From: Citrus sinensis
Lineage: Eukaryota; Streptophyta; Magnoliopsida; Sapindales; Rutaceae
Direction: 5' to 3'
NCBI RefSeq assembly: GCF_022201045.2
Contig: NC_068559.1
Location: 28,279,501-28,343,500 of the forward strand
DNA length: 64,000 nt
The position numbers and the translations under genes were made by a program. Every line of letters begins with the position of its first letter. Within the stretch, counting starts at the first letter, position 1. Below, one piece after another: positions 1-12,281 of the stretch. Below the pieces are notes generated by a model that saw only the letters and a list, made by a program, of their open reading frames with translations, ran no database searches and had not been told where the DNA came from.

Positions 1-880
1 TTCAATATTAGGTTGGGCACTTTTAGGTTACAATATATTAGCGATACAAATTATCTGTTAAAAATATTTTCGAGTAATATTCCACTTTAAATAATGAGAT
101 TTTTAATATAATAATGACACGTGACACATTATTTGAGATACAAATTATATATCAAATAATATGAATGTAGTGTAATTGAAATTATTGTGTACGAACTTAT
201 AAAATTATTCATTGATATTAATTTTAGGAGCGCAGCTATTTTTATTTAGAATTTTGACTCAAATTTTAAACCATTGATTTCATGTAATCTAATAATAGAT
301 ATCGAGAGTCAAAATAATTTTTAATGATACTAATTCATCTATTATGAGACTAAATGAGATTAATGACTTTTAAGTCAAAATTTTAAGTTGAAATAACCTA
401 ACCCTAATATTAGACAATAACTTATACGAAGAGTTTGTATTTCTAGTAATATGTTTCACGCTGATGGTTAAAATATGCCATCGCTACGAGGGTGGGTAAT
501 CTGTCACTGAACAAGTACAGGGACCTATTTAATACAAAAGAGAAATATTATGTCAATATCAAAGATAACAGAAGAGTTTGTGGACGTATATGTTATAACG
601 CCATAAAATAAAATAACTATCCGAAAGCAGAAATTCATAAATGAAGCCACGTGGGATCGAAGACAAAAGCGAAGTGAACGGAGACTCTGTCACAATAGAA
701 AGTGATTTGCCCGCGAAATCTCGGGCGATAAAATATCAAAAACAGGAACACAAAGAATTTGAAAAGAAAAGGCAAAAAAGAACCAAAAACAAATTGAAAA
801 AAAAAAAAAAAAACTCAGGGGAGAGATTTAAAAGGAGAAGGTGGCCAAATGGTAGGATCGTAAAAACGGTCTCTTCGTTG
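1..880. other. AT-rich upstream region of the DUF1336 gene
   Basis: I see no gene here. The sequence is AT-rich and becomes purine-rich from about 700, with an A-run near 800. A G-box core CACGTG lies at about 648-653. An 85-codon lysine-rich frame (641-898) has a composition driven by the A-run and sits where the promoter or transcript start should be, so I do not call it a gene. The leader of the downstream gene probably begins around 880-950. Confidence 0.5.
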
Positions 881-2013
881 TGTTTTGGTGTTTCCTGAAA
901 ATCTCTCTTTCTTCTCCTCTTGTCGACGAGTCTTCATCATATTATTTTTTGATCCAAAAAGCCAAAAAAGGAGGCACAGCAAGAGAGAGCGATAAGAGGA
1001 ATCAGAGTTCCTGAACAGGAACAACGATTCCTCAAAACACTCGTCTTCTTCGTTTCTCAGGTTGGTTTCTCTTTTCATTGCCCTTTCATTCATTGCAATG
1101 CCAATGCATGCTCTTGCATGCAAAAAGTAAAACTTTCTATCAAATTATTTATTCCTTGTTTTGTGGGGGGAGCAATTATGGGATTCCAAATAAGATGTTA
1201 GTTTAGTCGATAATTTTATTATTTTGGTTCCCACATGTGCTGGCGCCTACTGTTTTTTATTTTTTTTATTTTTATTTTTTTAAATTTGTATTGCATCTTT
1301 TTCGTATTGCAACTACTTTCTTTGTGCTCTTGATTGAGACTTTTTAATTTCTGCTCATTTCCTAATTAATGTTCATTTTCTTCTCCCGTAATAGTTACTA
1401 CCTTATTTGATAGGGACGTGACGCCATTCTTTTCTTTCTGATTGGTCATGAGATATTTCGTGATACGGGTGTTCTCTCGGTTTAAGCTCTTAGCCAATTA
1501 TGAATAGTGGATCTTTTCTTTTGATGAAAATCTCCCCATTTTCTTGTTCTTTTAGGAGGGTTCTTTTGCTTTTCTTCGTTAGAATTAGGCTTTAACTTAA
1601 TGGTCCTGTTGCTCGAGATACATGTTTCTGTCATTAAAAAATTTTGATGTTGTTTATTTTGTTTATTTTTAATTTCAGGATTTCTTCAGGGTGGAGTTTG
1701 ATTAAATGTGCAGACTGATGATATTTCAACACAACAACTCGTCTTAGAGCTAGAAATTTCTTTCCTTTTTTCGGCTAAGACGGGAGGCGAAAGCCAGTTG
1801 CTAGCTCTGTTATGCATTTGATTTAGAAGGTAATGTACTTGATGCGAAAATGAATTTCAATTACAGATCTTTAGATTGTACATATTCAAAACTTAACATT
1901 GTACATATGTCTCATTTTTTTTATGTATTTTTCTTTCTTCTTGGGACCAATGGCATGGCAGGTTCGTCATCTCTCCGGAGTTATTTTTGCCTTTGTCAGA
2001 GATTGTTGCCACT
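881..2013 (+). other. 5' leader with two probable introns
   Basis: Splice-like boundaries suggest leader exon 1 ending at 1060 (CTCAG before GTTGGT), exon 2 at 1679-1829, and exon 3 starting at 1962 just ahead of the ATG. The first intron (about 620 bp, T-rich) is typical of plant leader introns that raise expression. Exon 2 contains short upstream ATGs. This needs transcript data, since no coding frame constrains it. Confidence 0.5.
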
Positions 2014-4968
2014 ATGGGTGGATGTATTTCAGTACATAGTGGAAAGAGTAGAGTACATAGGAAGTACTTTCGCAAATATGGAAAACGCCGAGGAAAAATT
2101 TCTGCTTTGATTCATAATGTACCTAGGAAACGGCTTAATGATGGTGGTATAGGAGATTTTGCAGTTAGTCATGAGTTTGTGCATCTCGACTTTGAGAAGG
2201 GTGCAGCTACAACTTGCAAGAGATCCGAGGTCACTAATAAGAATTTTCACGTCACCCAGATGCAATGGAACCACAGTCAAATTGATTCAAATGGTATGTA
2301 AATCACCTGAGAATTTAATAACGCGCATAATTGTTATACTGATTGAGGAAATTGAATAATGTGCAGGAATATGCCAAGAAGAAGCATGGTATGATTCAGT
2401 TAGTATTATAGACTCTGACTCAGATGATGACTACAGTAGTGTTCATGGAGGTAATGCAAATACATCACATGAAAGTAAAGTGAATTTTTGGTTGTAATTT
2501 TTTGACGGATAATTAGAGTGAAATATTATTTTCTCCATGTCAGATACATTTCCTTCAGTAGGTACCCCAATTGGCCATATTTCAAATGGTCAACTTCTTC
2601 AATATGAAACGGCATCACGCTTTGTAGATACAGGGTCTAAGTATGAGGAGTTTTATGAAAGTTACCTTAAAATAGACGGAGGTAAAACGGACAGGGAATG
2701 CAAAGGTACAAATGATTCTGGAGAGAAAAATCATGAAAATAGAAAGAAATCAACGGTTATCATGCTTTCTGTGAAGAGGAAATCGTATGATGGAGAAGCA
2801 GCAACTGGATTTTGTATGTAGACACTGTGCTTGATTGAAATCATTTAATACAAAGTCAGTTTACATCTCAAATTTCATTAATGATCTTGTGCTTATCTTT
2901 AATTATGGGATCTGGGATCGCAATTCATCTATAAGATGGTATATTTTGGGAACCTTTCTTCTTACTGATAGTACCAGTATATGAACAGGTCAAGCTGAGA
3001 GATATTTATACCGTCCCAGAGCGGGATTTCTGGTTCCACGTGCAACAGGAGAGAAATCAAATCCAGGATGCTGGTCTGAGCTTTTGCCTTCAGTTTTCAG
3101 ACTTCGTGGTGAGAATTATTTCAGGTATGCCCTATACTTGATCTTTTTCCCACATAGCATATTGTGAATATATTTTTCGCTTATAGGGTGATGTCTTTAG
3201 TTCTCTTTTCTTTTTTAGCAACGGTTTTCAGACTGAAAATTAATTTTTGCAGAGACAAGCAGAAGACTCCTGCTCCAAACTACAGTCCATATGTACCAAT
3301 TGGTGTTGATTTATTTGCCTGCTCAAGGAAGATAAATCACATTGCTCAGCACCTTGAACTTCCCCAAGTGAAAACTAATGAGAAAGTACCATCACTCCTA
3401 ATTGTTAACATACAGGTATGCACTCTTACTGTCCATTTGATTTTGATATCTTGGTGTGGTCGCGTCTCAGACAACTAAAATGGGATTTTTTTCCCATGTT
3501 GTCATTTACCATAAATCCAAGCAAATCGTGCATTAACTATACAGTAGGATAAATGACATGGCTAATTTAGATTGTGATTTATCCATTTTGGTGAATAGAA
3601 ATGCGTTCATTTCCTTGGCAACCATCCAGTTTATGACACTATCAAAGTGAAAAAGGGGTCTGATTAATCCGTGGTCTTTACGATTATATAATGGTTACTA
3701 GACTGCACAGTGATGGCTGATTATGATATGATTTTGGGTATTTCTTCTGCCAGCTGCCTACATATCCCGCGTGTATGTTTGGCGAATCTGATGGGGAGGG
3801 CATGAGTCTCGTTCTATATTTCAGAGTATCAGAGACTTTTGAGAAAGAGATATCTGTTCATTTTCAGGACAGCATCAAGGTATTTTTCGAACAATACCTT
3901 CATACAAATTTAGTTAAACAAACAGACTCAACATATTTTCATTTCCTCTTAATGGGAATCAGCTACTCATTTTAGAGAAAAATATTTTGAATTGAAGGTT
4001 CAACACACATTTATCTGACTTGGTTCTGGATGTTTTAAAGTGAAAATGTTTAGCATGACAACTTCAAACTCTTGCTTTGAAACCACATAATATTGCCCAT
4101 TTCTTTCTAGTGTGGGAGGAAAACTGGATTTACTTGGCACTGCTCATAGATTTTCTTTCCACCCTTAGTATTTTAGTTGATTATCAAAGTGGGTTTCTGC
4201 TGCAGAGATTTGTTGACGATGAGATGGAAAAGGTCAAAGGGTTTGCAAGGGAATCCACAGTTCCCTTCAGAGAAAGATTGAAGATTATGGCTGGGGTGGT
4301 TAACCCAGAGGACCTTCATTTGAGTTCTACCGAAAGGAAGCTTATGCAAGCTTATAATGATAAGCCGGTGCTTTCACGCCCTCAGCACGATTTCTTTAAG
4401 GTAAGGAAAGAGTTCTCTCTCAAGCTCTCACTAAACATTTCATTAAGAAAAACAAAGTGTGGCTCAAATTGGTCTTTTGAACAGAGTAAACATGACACTT
4501 CTTCTTAACCAGGGACCCAACTACTTTGAGATTGACTTGGACATCCACCGATTCAGCTACATATCAAGAAAAGGATTTGAATCATTTCGGAATCGTTTGA
4601 AAGAGGGGATAATCGATCTTGGTTTAACTATTCAGGTACCTATACTTTTCTGCCAAACTTTGAAAAGAGAACTACAATGTCATCTCTAGGAACCTAATTT
4701 AAAACAGTTAAAATGCAGCAATAGATGAATGGTCATTGCAAACTTATCAGTTTTAGCTAGACGAAGCTACTCTCAAGTGTTGTCTCTTACTTTGATTGTA
4801 GGATTGAGCTGCTTCACGGGTGCTGAATAACTTCTAACTTTCCTTTGATAATGTTTACAGGCTCAGAAGCCTGAGGAATTGCCGGAGCAAGTCTTGTGCT
4901 GTGTACGCTTGAATAAGATTGGCTTTGAAAATCATGGCCAAATACCAACCATTGTTCCACAATCATGA
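2014..4968 (+). CDS. DUF1336 / EDR2 C-terminal domain protein
   Basis: Spliced by eye into nine coding exons (2014-2293, 2367-2450, 2544-2813, 2989-3124, 3253-3415, 3754-3879, 4206-4400, 4513-4635, 4861-4968), all GT-AG, giving 494 residues and ending PQS-stop. The start is the ATG at 2014, because it yields MGGC, a classic N-myristoylation (G2) plus palmitoylation (C4) signal; the frame upstream has no ATG. An acidic stretch ([20 protein letters not shown]) follows near residues 96-117. From about residue 238 to the end comes the DUF1336/EDR2-C domain ([56 protein letters not shown]). Leader exons appear to end at 1060 and 1829, with a third starting at 1962. The family is plant-specific and the biochemical role of short members is unknown; EDR2 itself is a lipid-binding regulator of cell death. 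It resembles Arabidopsis At1g13970. Membrane attachment is inferred from the N-terminus only. Confidence 0.9.
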
Positions 4969-6073
4969 TTAATTCCAAGAGGCAGCTGAAGGTAATGTCA
5001 TTCAGAGCCCAAAAAAATTCGGGCAAAGCCGAATGAAGAAGGATCAACAGTTGTATTTTGTAAAAGTTGGGCCACCAAGTTCATGACCTCCATGTGATTG
5101 ACAAATGAAAAATAGAAAAGAAGATTTTTCTCCAGCTTTTTTAGTCCAAAAGTTAATTAATCTGAAATCTTGATTCCGAATTAGTAAATCAACTCCTCTC
5201 ACAGGGTTAACAAACCTTTATGCAATGCAACAAATGGATTTATACGTTCAGCTTTTCTGTGTTGAAGGCTAAATGTTAAACAAATAATTCCAGTCCCCTC
5301 TCTTAAATCCTTTTAACCATCTAATATATTAAATTTAGAAAAATTTGCGTGCCATCCGAAGAAGATAATTTCTTTTCAGTGGAAGTACACATTTTCCCAC
5401 AAAGCCTTTTAACTTTTACGCATCTGTTCCCTCTTTTGATGGAGAAAGTACCACTATTTTAGTGTAGTTTACCTCTAAAAATGTTACAATTATTTATTTG
5501 TGTAGTTTAAAAATCAATAAACCTTAAAATTGCAAATGTCCATTTATCCTTGAGCTTTTTCAAGTAACAAAGTGAATGTTCACTTACCACTTTTGTTACT
5601 CTCTTGTTATTGATCCATTAATGGACTTGCAGAGATTTCCCCAAGAGCTACCAGAACACGGAATAAGAAAAGCACAGAAAAAGAACTTGAAAAGCAAAGC
5701 AATAATTGGGTGAATAAAAGAGATTCTGTCAATCAAACATGAAGTCCAAAGGCAACATTTTTAAATTAAAAAATAAAAAATTACAGAAATACAGTATACA
5801 TGTACAAAAGAATGCACAGAACCAAATTTCAATACAATATAAGAACTAAACTAGTCTACACACTATAGTTTGCTTTCAGACATCTTTCCCTTCTTTCTTG
5901 ACTTTCCATTTTTTTTTCCTGTATATTATTTGGCAGATGGATGGTCGAGATCAAAATAACAGCCACAGGTGAGAAACAGATTTATGAAAAGATGGCTTAC
6001 GGCTTTTCCCAAATGACAGATTTCATTGTCTACTCGTACTCTGGCCTCTTATCATGATTTCAACTCAGAGAAC
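4969..6073. other. Convergent spacer between DUF1336 and WRKY genes
   Basis: It should hold the two 3' untranslated regions. I see only AT-rich sequence with no supported gene, repeat or RNA. Confidence 0.5.
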
Positions 6074-9000
6074 TTACGTCAAATGCTCTTCTTTTAGCCG
6101 TAAACGAGCTATGGGCTGTTGATTATTGTTCCCTAAGTTTGTCCCAGTATTGTGTGGTTTTATCTGTGATGCATTACTGTTGGCTGTGTTGTGGCTACTA
6201 TTCTTACCAGCCGGTACATCATGATTATGTTTGCCTTCGTATGTTGTTATGACAGCTTTAGGGTCCGTAGATGCTCTCTCAACGTGCTTACGGACATTGC
6301 AACCAGTGGTTGTGCATTTATAATAGCTCCTGTAAATCAAAAAAAGAAAAGAAAAATGCATCAAGAGTAATTGATAAATACTATGAGTAAAGACCCCAAT
6401 TTCCTTAGAAAGGAATCAGGCGTAACACTACGTGAAAAAACACATTTTGCACACGGTTACAGAGTTCAGCAATCCTAGAAAAACAATCATTGTGGGATTA
6501 CTACAAGAAATACTGACAACCTTCACAATCAGGTATGTTAAAGCCAACATCCATTGAAAAGTTTAGGCCTTTTTCCTTTTGGTGAACAGGAATTGTAGAT
6601 GCTTTTTATTGCTCAAATAGACGTACTAACTACTCATTTTCGCTTTTGTATGTATTTCCATCATCAAAACAACAGATAATGATAAAAAAAGCATGGCTTA
6701 AAAGGTTCAGAGTATAGTTGAATAGCTTGGTCCAAATCTTGCAATGGGATTATAATTTGATCAGTGTAAAATCAGTTACATCTAAACAACAGAAGAATTC
6801 TGAACCGGTAAATGATGGCTTTGGCTGGAGTAATTCTCAATAACTATCGCTTCATTAAACCATCACAATAATGTTAAACTACTAGCATACAACTAGGGAA
6901 AAGATATATGACCTTGGATAAGGATTGCCTTTTACAACTTTCTGGCCATACTTGCGCCATCTGTAGCCGTCATCCAAAAGATCAACTTCACTAGTTGTCT
7001 GAACAATAATTCTAGGCTCTGTAACAGTCCTATGTGAGGCCGTTGGCTCTGAAACTCTGATTTCTGTACTTCTGCACAAGCAATAGGTTTTATTAGAAAA
7101 ATGACAGAGACAAATAAACAAAGAGCCCTCTATGAGCAGATATATTTCCTTTCTAAAACATTACCGTCTTTTTGCATCAGGCTCATCTTCATCTTTCTCA
7201 AATACAGCAGTTTCAGCATCACCCACTTCTTCGCTGTCACTTGTACCAGATATATTTTCCGGTGTAACCTGGCTAGATTCTTGATCCTTTTTAGACATGG
7301 AATAACCAGCCCCTTCTTTCAATTGGGGAGCTAATTCAGAACTCCCCTGGTTATTTAAATTCCCATTTAAACTTCCAGCATCCTTGGCACGTTTATTTGA
7401 TTGAGGTGGCGGATGGTTATGCTGCCCCTTGTAGATAATTTCAGTTACTTGACCATCTAAAGATCGTTCAACCTTCTTCTTGACAGGACAATTAGGATGT
7501 GTGCATTTGTAATAACTTCGAGGAAATTCACTGCCCTTCACATGCTTCTGCCCATATTTTCGCCAGTTGTAGGGATCATCAGCAGGCTTATCAGAAACAT
7601 AAGAAGAAGATTGGGGTCTCTGATCAGAGTGAGAGAAATCTGAGGATTCCTTCATTTGTACACTAGAGTCCGGCATTAGGGGTGTCATCTGTTGGTTTGT
7701 GGTTGTATTGGCAGTCAAAGATGAAACTTGCGTCATAGATGTGGTGGGTGCTGATGATAAAGAAGATGGATATTCAGCAGGGATTTGTGTATGAGATTGG
7801 GCTTGTGCAGCTTGGGCAGTGACCTGTGCTAGGGCTTGCTGGTGCGTCATTCCAAATGCTCCCTAGGTTGCATCCAATGAATCAAGAAAATTAGTAATAG
7901 ATACATGTAAAATTTGGATACGCATGTAACATAATGCTGATGAGGCATGACATACAAAACAGTATAGGCAATACAAGTTACCACTCACTCATTCAATCTT
8001 CAGTCCTCAAATTATGACTGGAATCTAATGCTCTTTCATTCATGGTTGCTAATAAAGTTGTGACTAGATTGAATAATTTCTCATATATTTGGTTTAAAGC
8101 TGCATAAAGATGTTTATATCTTGGATATGGGAGATAAAAAGTGTTCACGGTTCACATGAAGACAACCAGCTCTCCAACACCAATAATACCAACAGCTTTT
8201 CTTTTGTTAGTGGGTTGCATTAACCATATGCTTCGTCTAAAAAGAGATGAAAGTAAAATTAGGAAAGAAAAATGTTCCATTACCATCAAAATTTGACCTG
8301 TATAGCCTAGTGTACAGTCCATTTGGATATTTAGAATACCAAAACAAGATAAGTTTATCTCAGCAATGCAATCACATTACAACATTGCTCAAAATGTTCT
8401 TCCTTTACATTAATTAAGTCAAGAGTTTTTATCCCAATTACAGGAAAAATTTATCAATCAAATAGTAAATGCTTCAGCAGGCTCTAATTCAAAATTCTAA
8501 CTGATCGCTAACAAATCAAGGCAACGAAGAAAATCTTCCCCCCCCCCCCCAAAAAAAAAGAGTCAAAATTCAAACCCGAGAATTATTAGAAATCAAATGC
8601 GAAACCCGATAAAAATGAAAGCTTCGTAAACATGCTAAAATCTAATGAATAAATGAACAATCTTTAAGTGAGACGGAGTTAAATTGAATTACCTGTGCAG
8701 GCGAAAACAAACCGAAATTCGGCGATTCAAGCAGAGTTGCGGGGCTCAACCCGGGCGGCACGGCAAAAATCGGCGGCGGTTGCGCAATCACCAGACCAGC
8801 CGGTCTATTCTGCTTGAACCGGAAGTCCGCGTCACCAGCTTCGGCATCGCCCGAACCCCTCTCCGCCTGTTCCGAAAAATTCGGTCTCAAGTGGCCGGCG
8901 GCGGGAGAGGACATGGCGCCGGCGAGTAGCTGAGAGAAGGACTTGCAGTCGTCGGAGTCGGCGAAGAAGTTGGAAACTAAAGTCATGGGGCCGGGGCTGA

Positions 9001-9157
9001 ATCCGAAGCCGAACCCGGAACCCGGCCCGTTGTTGTTAAATAAAGACTCGGTAAATGAGGCACGTGGCGGGAGAGTGATTGTCGGTCGTGAAGGAGTGGT
9101 CGATGGTTTTAACGACGCTGATGAGGCCGTTGACGCCCGGTCTTCATTTCCAGCCAT
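6074..9157 (-). CDS. WRKY4: Group I WRKY transcription factor (WRKY3/4 type)
   Basis: Four exons (9157-8693, 7862-7165, 7071-6913, 6329-6074) give 525 residues. It has two WRKY domains. The N-terminal one has WRKYGQK at about 255-261 with C-X4-C (275, 280) and HNH (303-305). The C-terminal one has WRKYGQK at about 426-432 with CTTTGC and HNH. The intron splitting the second domain after the PR of PYPRSYYKC is the conserved R-type WRKY intron. The N-terminus carries a serine-proline region ([18 protein letters not shown], about 139-155) of the kind phosphorylated by MAP kinases in group I members, then [14 protein letters not shown], a block shared by WRKY3/WRKY4. The C-terminus ends [11 protein letters not shown], also as in those two. 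Expected role: nuclear, W-box binding, defence and senescence regulation. The symbol reflects class; WRKY3 and WRKY4 cannot be told apart here. Confidence 0.93.
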
Positions 9158-9525
9158 TAGATTTCAAATAAACAAACCGAAACTACAAAAGAAGCAACAA
9201 GTAACTGAGCAAGTAATAGGTCTCGTCTCTTCTCCTCTCTATAGTTATGTCTACGCGTTGTCGTTTAGTGTTGTGAGTTTTACGTCGCTTGGTTCAGCAC
9301 TTGAGCGGATCTGAAGTTCAGTGAAAAAAAAGTCCACGGCCCCCCCACCACAACATCACACAACGAAAAGCCATCGGCTCTCCTCCTGGAGATTTTTTTC
9401 TTTACTTCTCTTCTTTCCTTCTTCACTTTTTGTCTCTTTTTTTTTTTTTTTCTTTTTTTGTCTGTTTCTCAGCTTGCTCAGGCGAAGCAATCTGATTGGG
9501 GGGCCGCTTCCGTCTTCAACGCGAT

Positions 9526-9531
9526 TTGACT
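9526..9531. promoter_or_regulatory. W-box core upstream of the WRKY gene
   Basis: TTGACT lies about 370 bp upstream of the WRKY ATG. Further TTGACT cores occur at 10294-10299 on the + strand and at 9840-9845 on the - strand. Group I WRKY genes are often auto- or cross-regulated through W-boxes. Binding is inferred, and the short motif occurs by chance. Confidence 0.3.
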
Positions 9532-11504
9532 TTCCTGCCCTTTAGATGACGGCAGCAGTTAGCAGCCTCTTTTTTTTCATTCACTCTCTTCTATCGAACA
9601 TTTTTTTATTAGCTGTGCTGGCGCCAGTAGATACGTGACATCTGCTCTTGTTACAACTTTTGTTTTGTATTATTTATATGTGGTTTCTCTACGTGGCAGT
9701 AAATGCTTGGATGAGTTCGGCCCGGCCCCGCTAAATAATTTTTTTTTTAAAAAAAAATCAGTGATTATGGGCTGCTTGTTGTGAGTTGTCTTTTATTTAT
9801 TTATTATTATTATTCCTTTAGACGCAAAATAAAAAAACAAGTCAAGATTATCTCCATCATGTTCATGTGATGAAGTATTATTAGTAGTATTGTTCCAATA
9901 TAGCAAATTAGGAAATTGCCTAATTATTACTGTCATACATGTAAGTTTAACAAGATGAAGTGTGGGCCACTCAAAATGGCTAGCAGCCAGTAGCCAGACA
10001 GAGTTACGTGGATATTTAATAATAAATATCAGTAATTTAATTTATAATATTTATTTTTCTTAATCTCAAAAAAAAAAAAAAGGTTGCATAAAATATGTAA
10101 ACAAAACACTTGCGGGGGAAAAAAAATCCAAAGAAATTGAGGGAAAAATGTAAACAAGGGGTTAAGATGGAGACGTGCAGTGGACGCACACGTGTTTCTT
10201 CAACGGGAGAGTTGGGGAAGTTGAGGGAAAAACTTATGGTATGAGACATGCCAACAAAAACTCCAAACTTTGTCACGTCTTTGCAATATAAATTTGACTT
10301 TTAATTGTCTAAAAGTCGTTGCTTTCCTGGGGGCCACCACGCCTACCTTGCGTTTGGATAGAGTGTTTCCCTTAAACCCGAAATTAGAATTCGTTTGTTT
10401 CTTTCTACCCCTAAAATACAAAATTCCCAACCCCCCCCCATATACATCATCTATTTGTCCGTACTTTAATTTCCTTTCTTTCAAGAAAAAGAGAAAAGAA
10501 AGAAAAAGAAATCGTGCCACAACTGCCACCAGATGAATGACTGAGAAAGTTTGTCCGACGTAAACCTTGATCTTTTGGATCGTGCTTCACTTAAAACGTA
10601 GTATTTATTTATTTTTTTGTATTAGATTGAAAATTCTGAAAAATGAGAATTTTGATATAATAAGTATGGAGTAGAATTAAGAGTAGATTATAATAATGAA
10701 AATGTGAAATAAGAATAAAAATAAGGATAATTAATTATTAATATAAAATAAATATAATAATGTTACATTCAATTATGGAAAAAATGGGGTTTGCCTAGAA
10801 ATTTTCAACGGGAGCAGGCAGGAATGAATACTCAACGAAAAGGGGTAGGCCTGCTCCCTTCCCTTGTCAATAAAGACGGGTTAAAAGTACCAGTCAGTCA
10901 TAAAACAAAATGTGGATCCATGCATGCTGTTTCTTTCTTGTTTATGATTAGCGGGAGGGAAGCATAGATATGATTGGTCTGTTACTCTTATTAGTAGCTG
11001 GGAACAGCAGCAGGTGTTCGTCTACTATTATTGTTATGTTTAATGTTGTATACTTAGTTGCTATTGTTGCCTAACTGCAATGTCTCTGTGTCTGCGCACT
11101 GCACGCCATTCACATCACGTTTTCTTCAAATGTGTCTCGATCCACTAAACTAATAATAAAAACGTCACCTTTTCCTTCAAATTAAAAATTTCAATCCATT
11201 CAAGAACCCTAGCATAGCTACCTATAGCTAGCTCCTGGCTGCTCTGCCCACCTTGAGCAAGGGACAAGCTTTTAAATTATTATTTTTTAAGTGTTAATTA
11301 TTTAAGAGAGTGTTGGAATTAAAAAATTCAGTATTAAAAAATTAAAATTTAAAATTTTTATTTATTTTATTTTTTTATTTTAAAATATTTATTTTTTTTC
11401 AATCCATTGTTAATTACAATAATTTAATTATTATTAATTCATTTTAAGTTTATAATAATTTTAAAAAATTAAAAAAATAAGTAAAAATCTAAGTCTGGTC
11501 AGGC

Positions 11505-11760
11505 CTGCATTGGGCCAGCTCAGATTCAGCCCTTGCACTTCTATTATAATGGGCTCGGGCCGGGCTTAAGTTACCAACCCTATTTTTATTGGTCAACAAC
11601 AGTTCGCGAAACAAATGTTTTTTGATTGATTCAATTATAAATGGAACCGAAATGGGAGAGTGCCCAAATTCAAGTTGGTCCGATAAGTCTAGATTATTGG
11701 GCTCGAAGCCCAATAAGATTACACGGAAAATGTGGGCTTACTCATTTGGGCCCAACCATT
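11505..11760. promoter_or_regulatory. Cluster of TGGGCY (site II) motifs with a small hairpin
   Basis: Several TGGGCC/TGGGCT motifs or their complements occur in about 250 bp (near 11513, 11550, 11698, 11707, 11733 and 11749). Site II motifs of this kind bind TCP factors in plant housekeeping promoters. At 11694-11716 the arms TTATTGGGCT and AGCCCAATAA flank CGA, a 10-bp stem with a 3-base loop. The block is 520-780 bp upstream of the kinase ATG, farther than usual, so it may instead be a transposon relic. Confidence 0.35.
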
Positions 11761-12281
11761 TGTCTTGCTTTAAGTCATCACCGCAACTCGGCCGAGGTCC
11801 CCCAACAAAAAATATGTTCTGGACAATTGTAATTAAAAAATTATAATATTAAAATATTTATTAAACACTAATAATCGTAACTTAAAAATTATATTAATAT
11901 AATTATTTATTTATATAATAAAAAATTTATTATATTTTTAATAATTTTATTAAAATTATTATTTTAAATTTATATTTTATAATTATAATTTTTTTTCTCC
12001 AATAATTATAATTTAAAAGTTACAATACTATAATCTCAAACGCGTCCAGAGTTAATTTAAAATAGAGGAAAGGAAATGATATTTAAACAATACACCGCTT
12101 AATGAATTAATTATAGCTTGTGAATAATAAGAAGATTCTCCAGTGGTAAGTAACACGACGATGCCCTAGTTTAATTTTTTTAATTTCATTTCGATAATGG
12201 GCGAGTGAAGAGTCACTAGAGCAGAAGCAGAAGCCAAAGGTGAGCTGGGAGGAAGAAACTAACCACACAGAGCACAACTAG

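Larger units (their letters stand above)
9158..12281. promoter_or_regulatory. Divergent promoter region of WRKY and isopentenyl phosphate kinase genes
   Basis: About 3.1 kb separates two ATGs that face apart. The WRKY side (9160-9600) is pyrimidine-rich with long T-runs, which looks like transcript leader sequence. 10.6-10.8 kb and 11.2-12.1 kb are very AT-rich. A cluster of GGGCC/TGGGCY motifs sits at 11.5-11.76 kb (listed separately). A G-box core CACGTG lies near 10191. I see no gene in this stretch. Confidence 0.5.

Noticed and set aside
641-898. Lysine-rich 85-codon frame on the + strand
   Set aside because: Its composition comes from a poly-A run, it sits in the promoter of the next gene, and it resembles no family.
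8536-8560. C-run followed by A-run in WRKY intron 1
   Set aside because: A simple homopolymer tract in an intron with no structure around it.
8943-9314. 123-codon frame antisense to WRKY exon 1
   Set aside because: It is the shadow of the GC-rich WRKY first exon and shows no domain.
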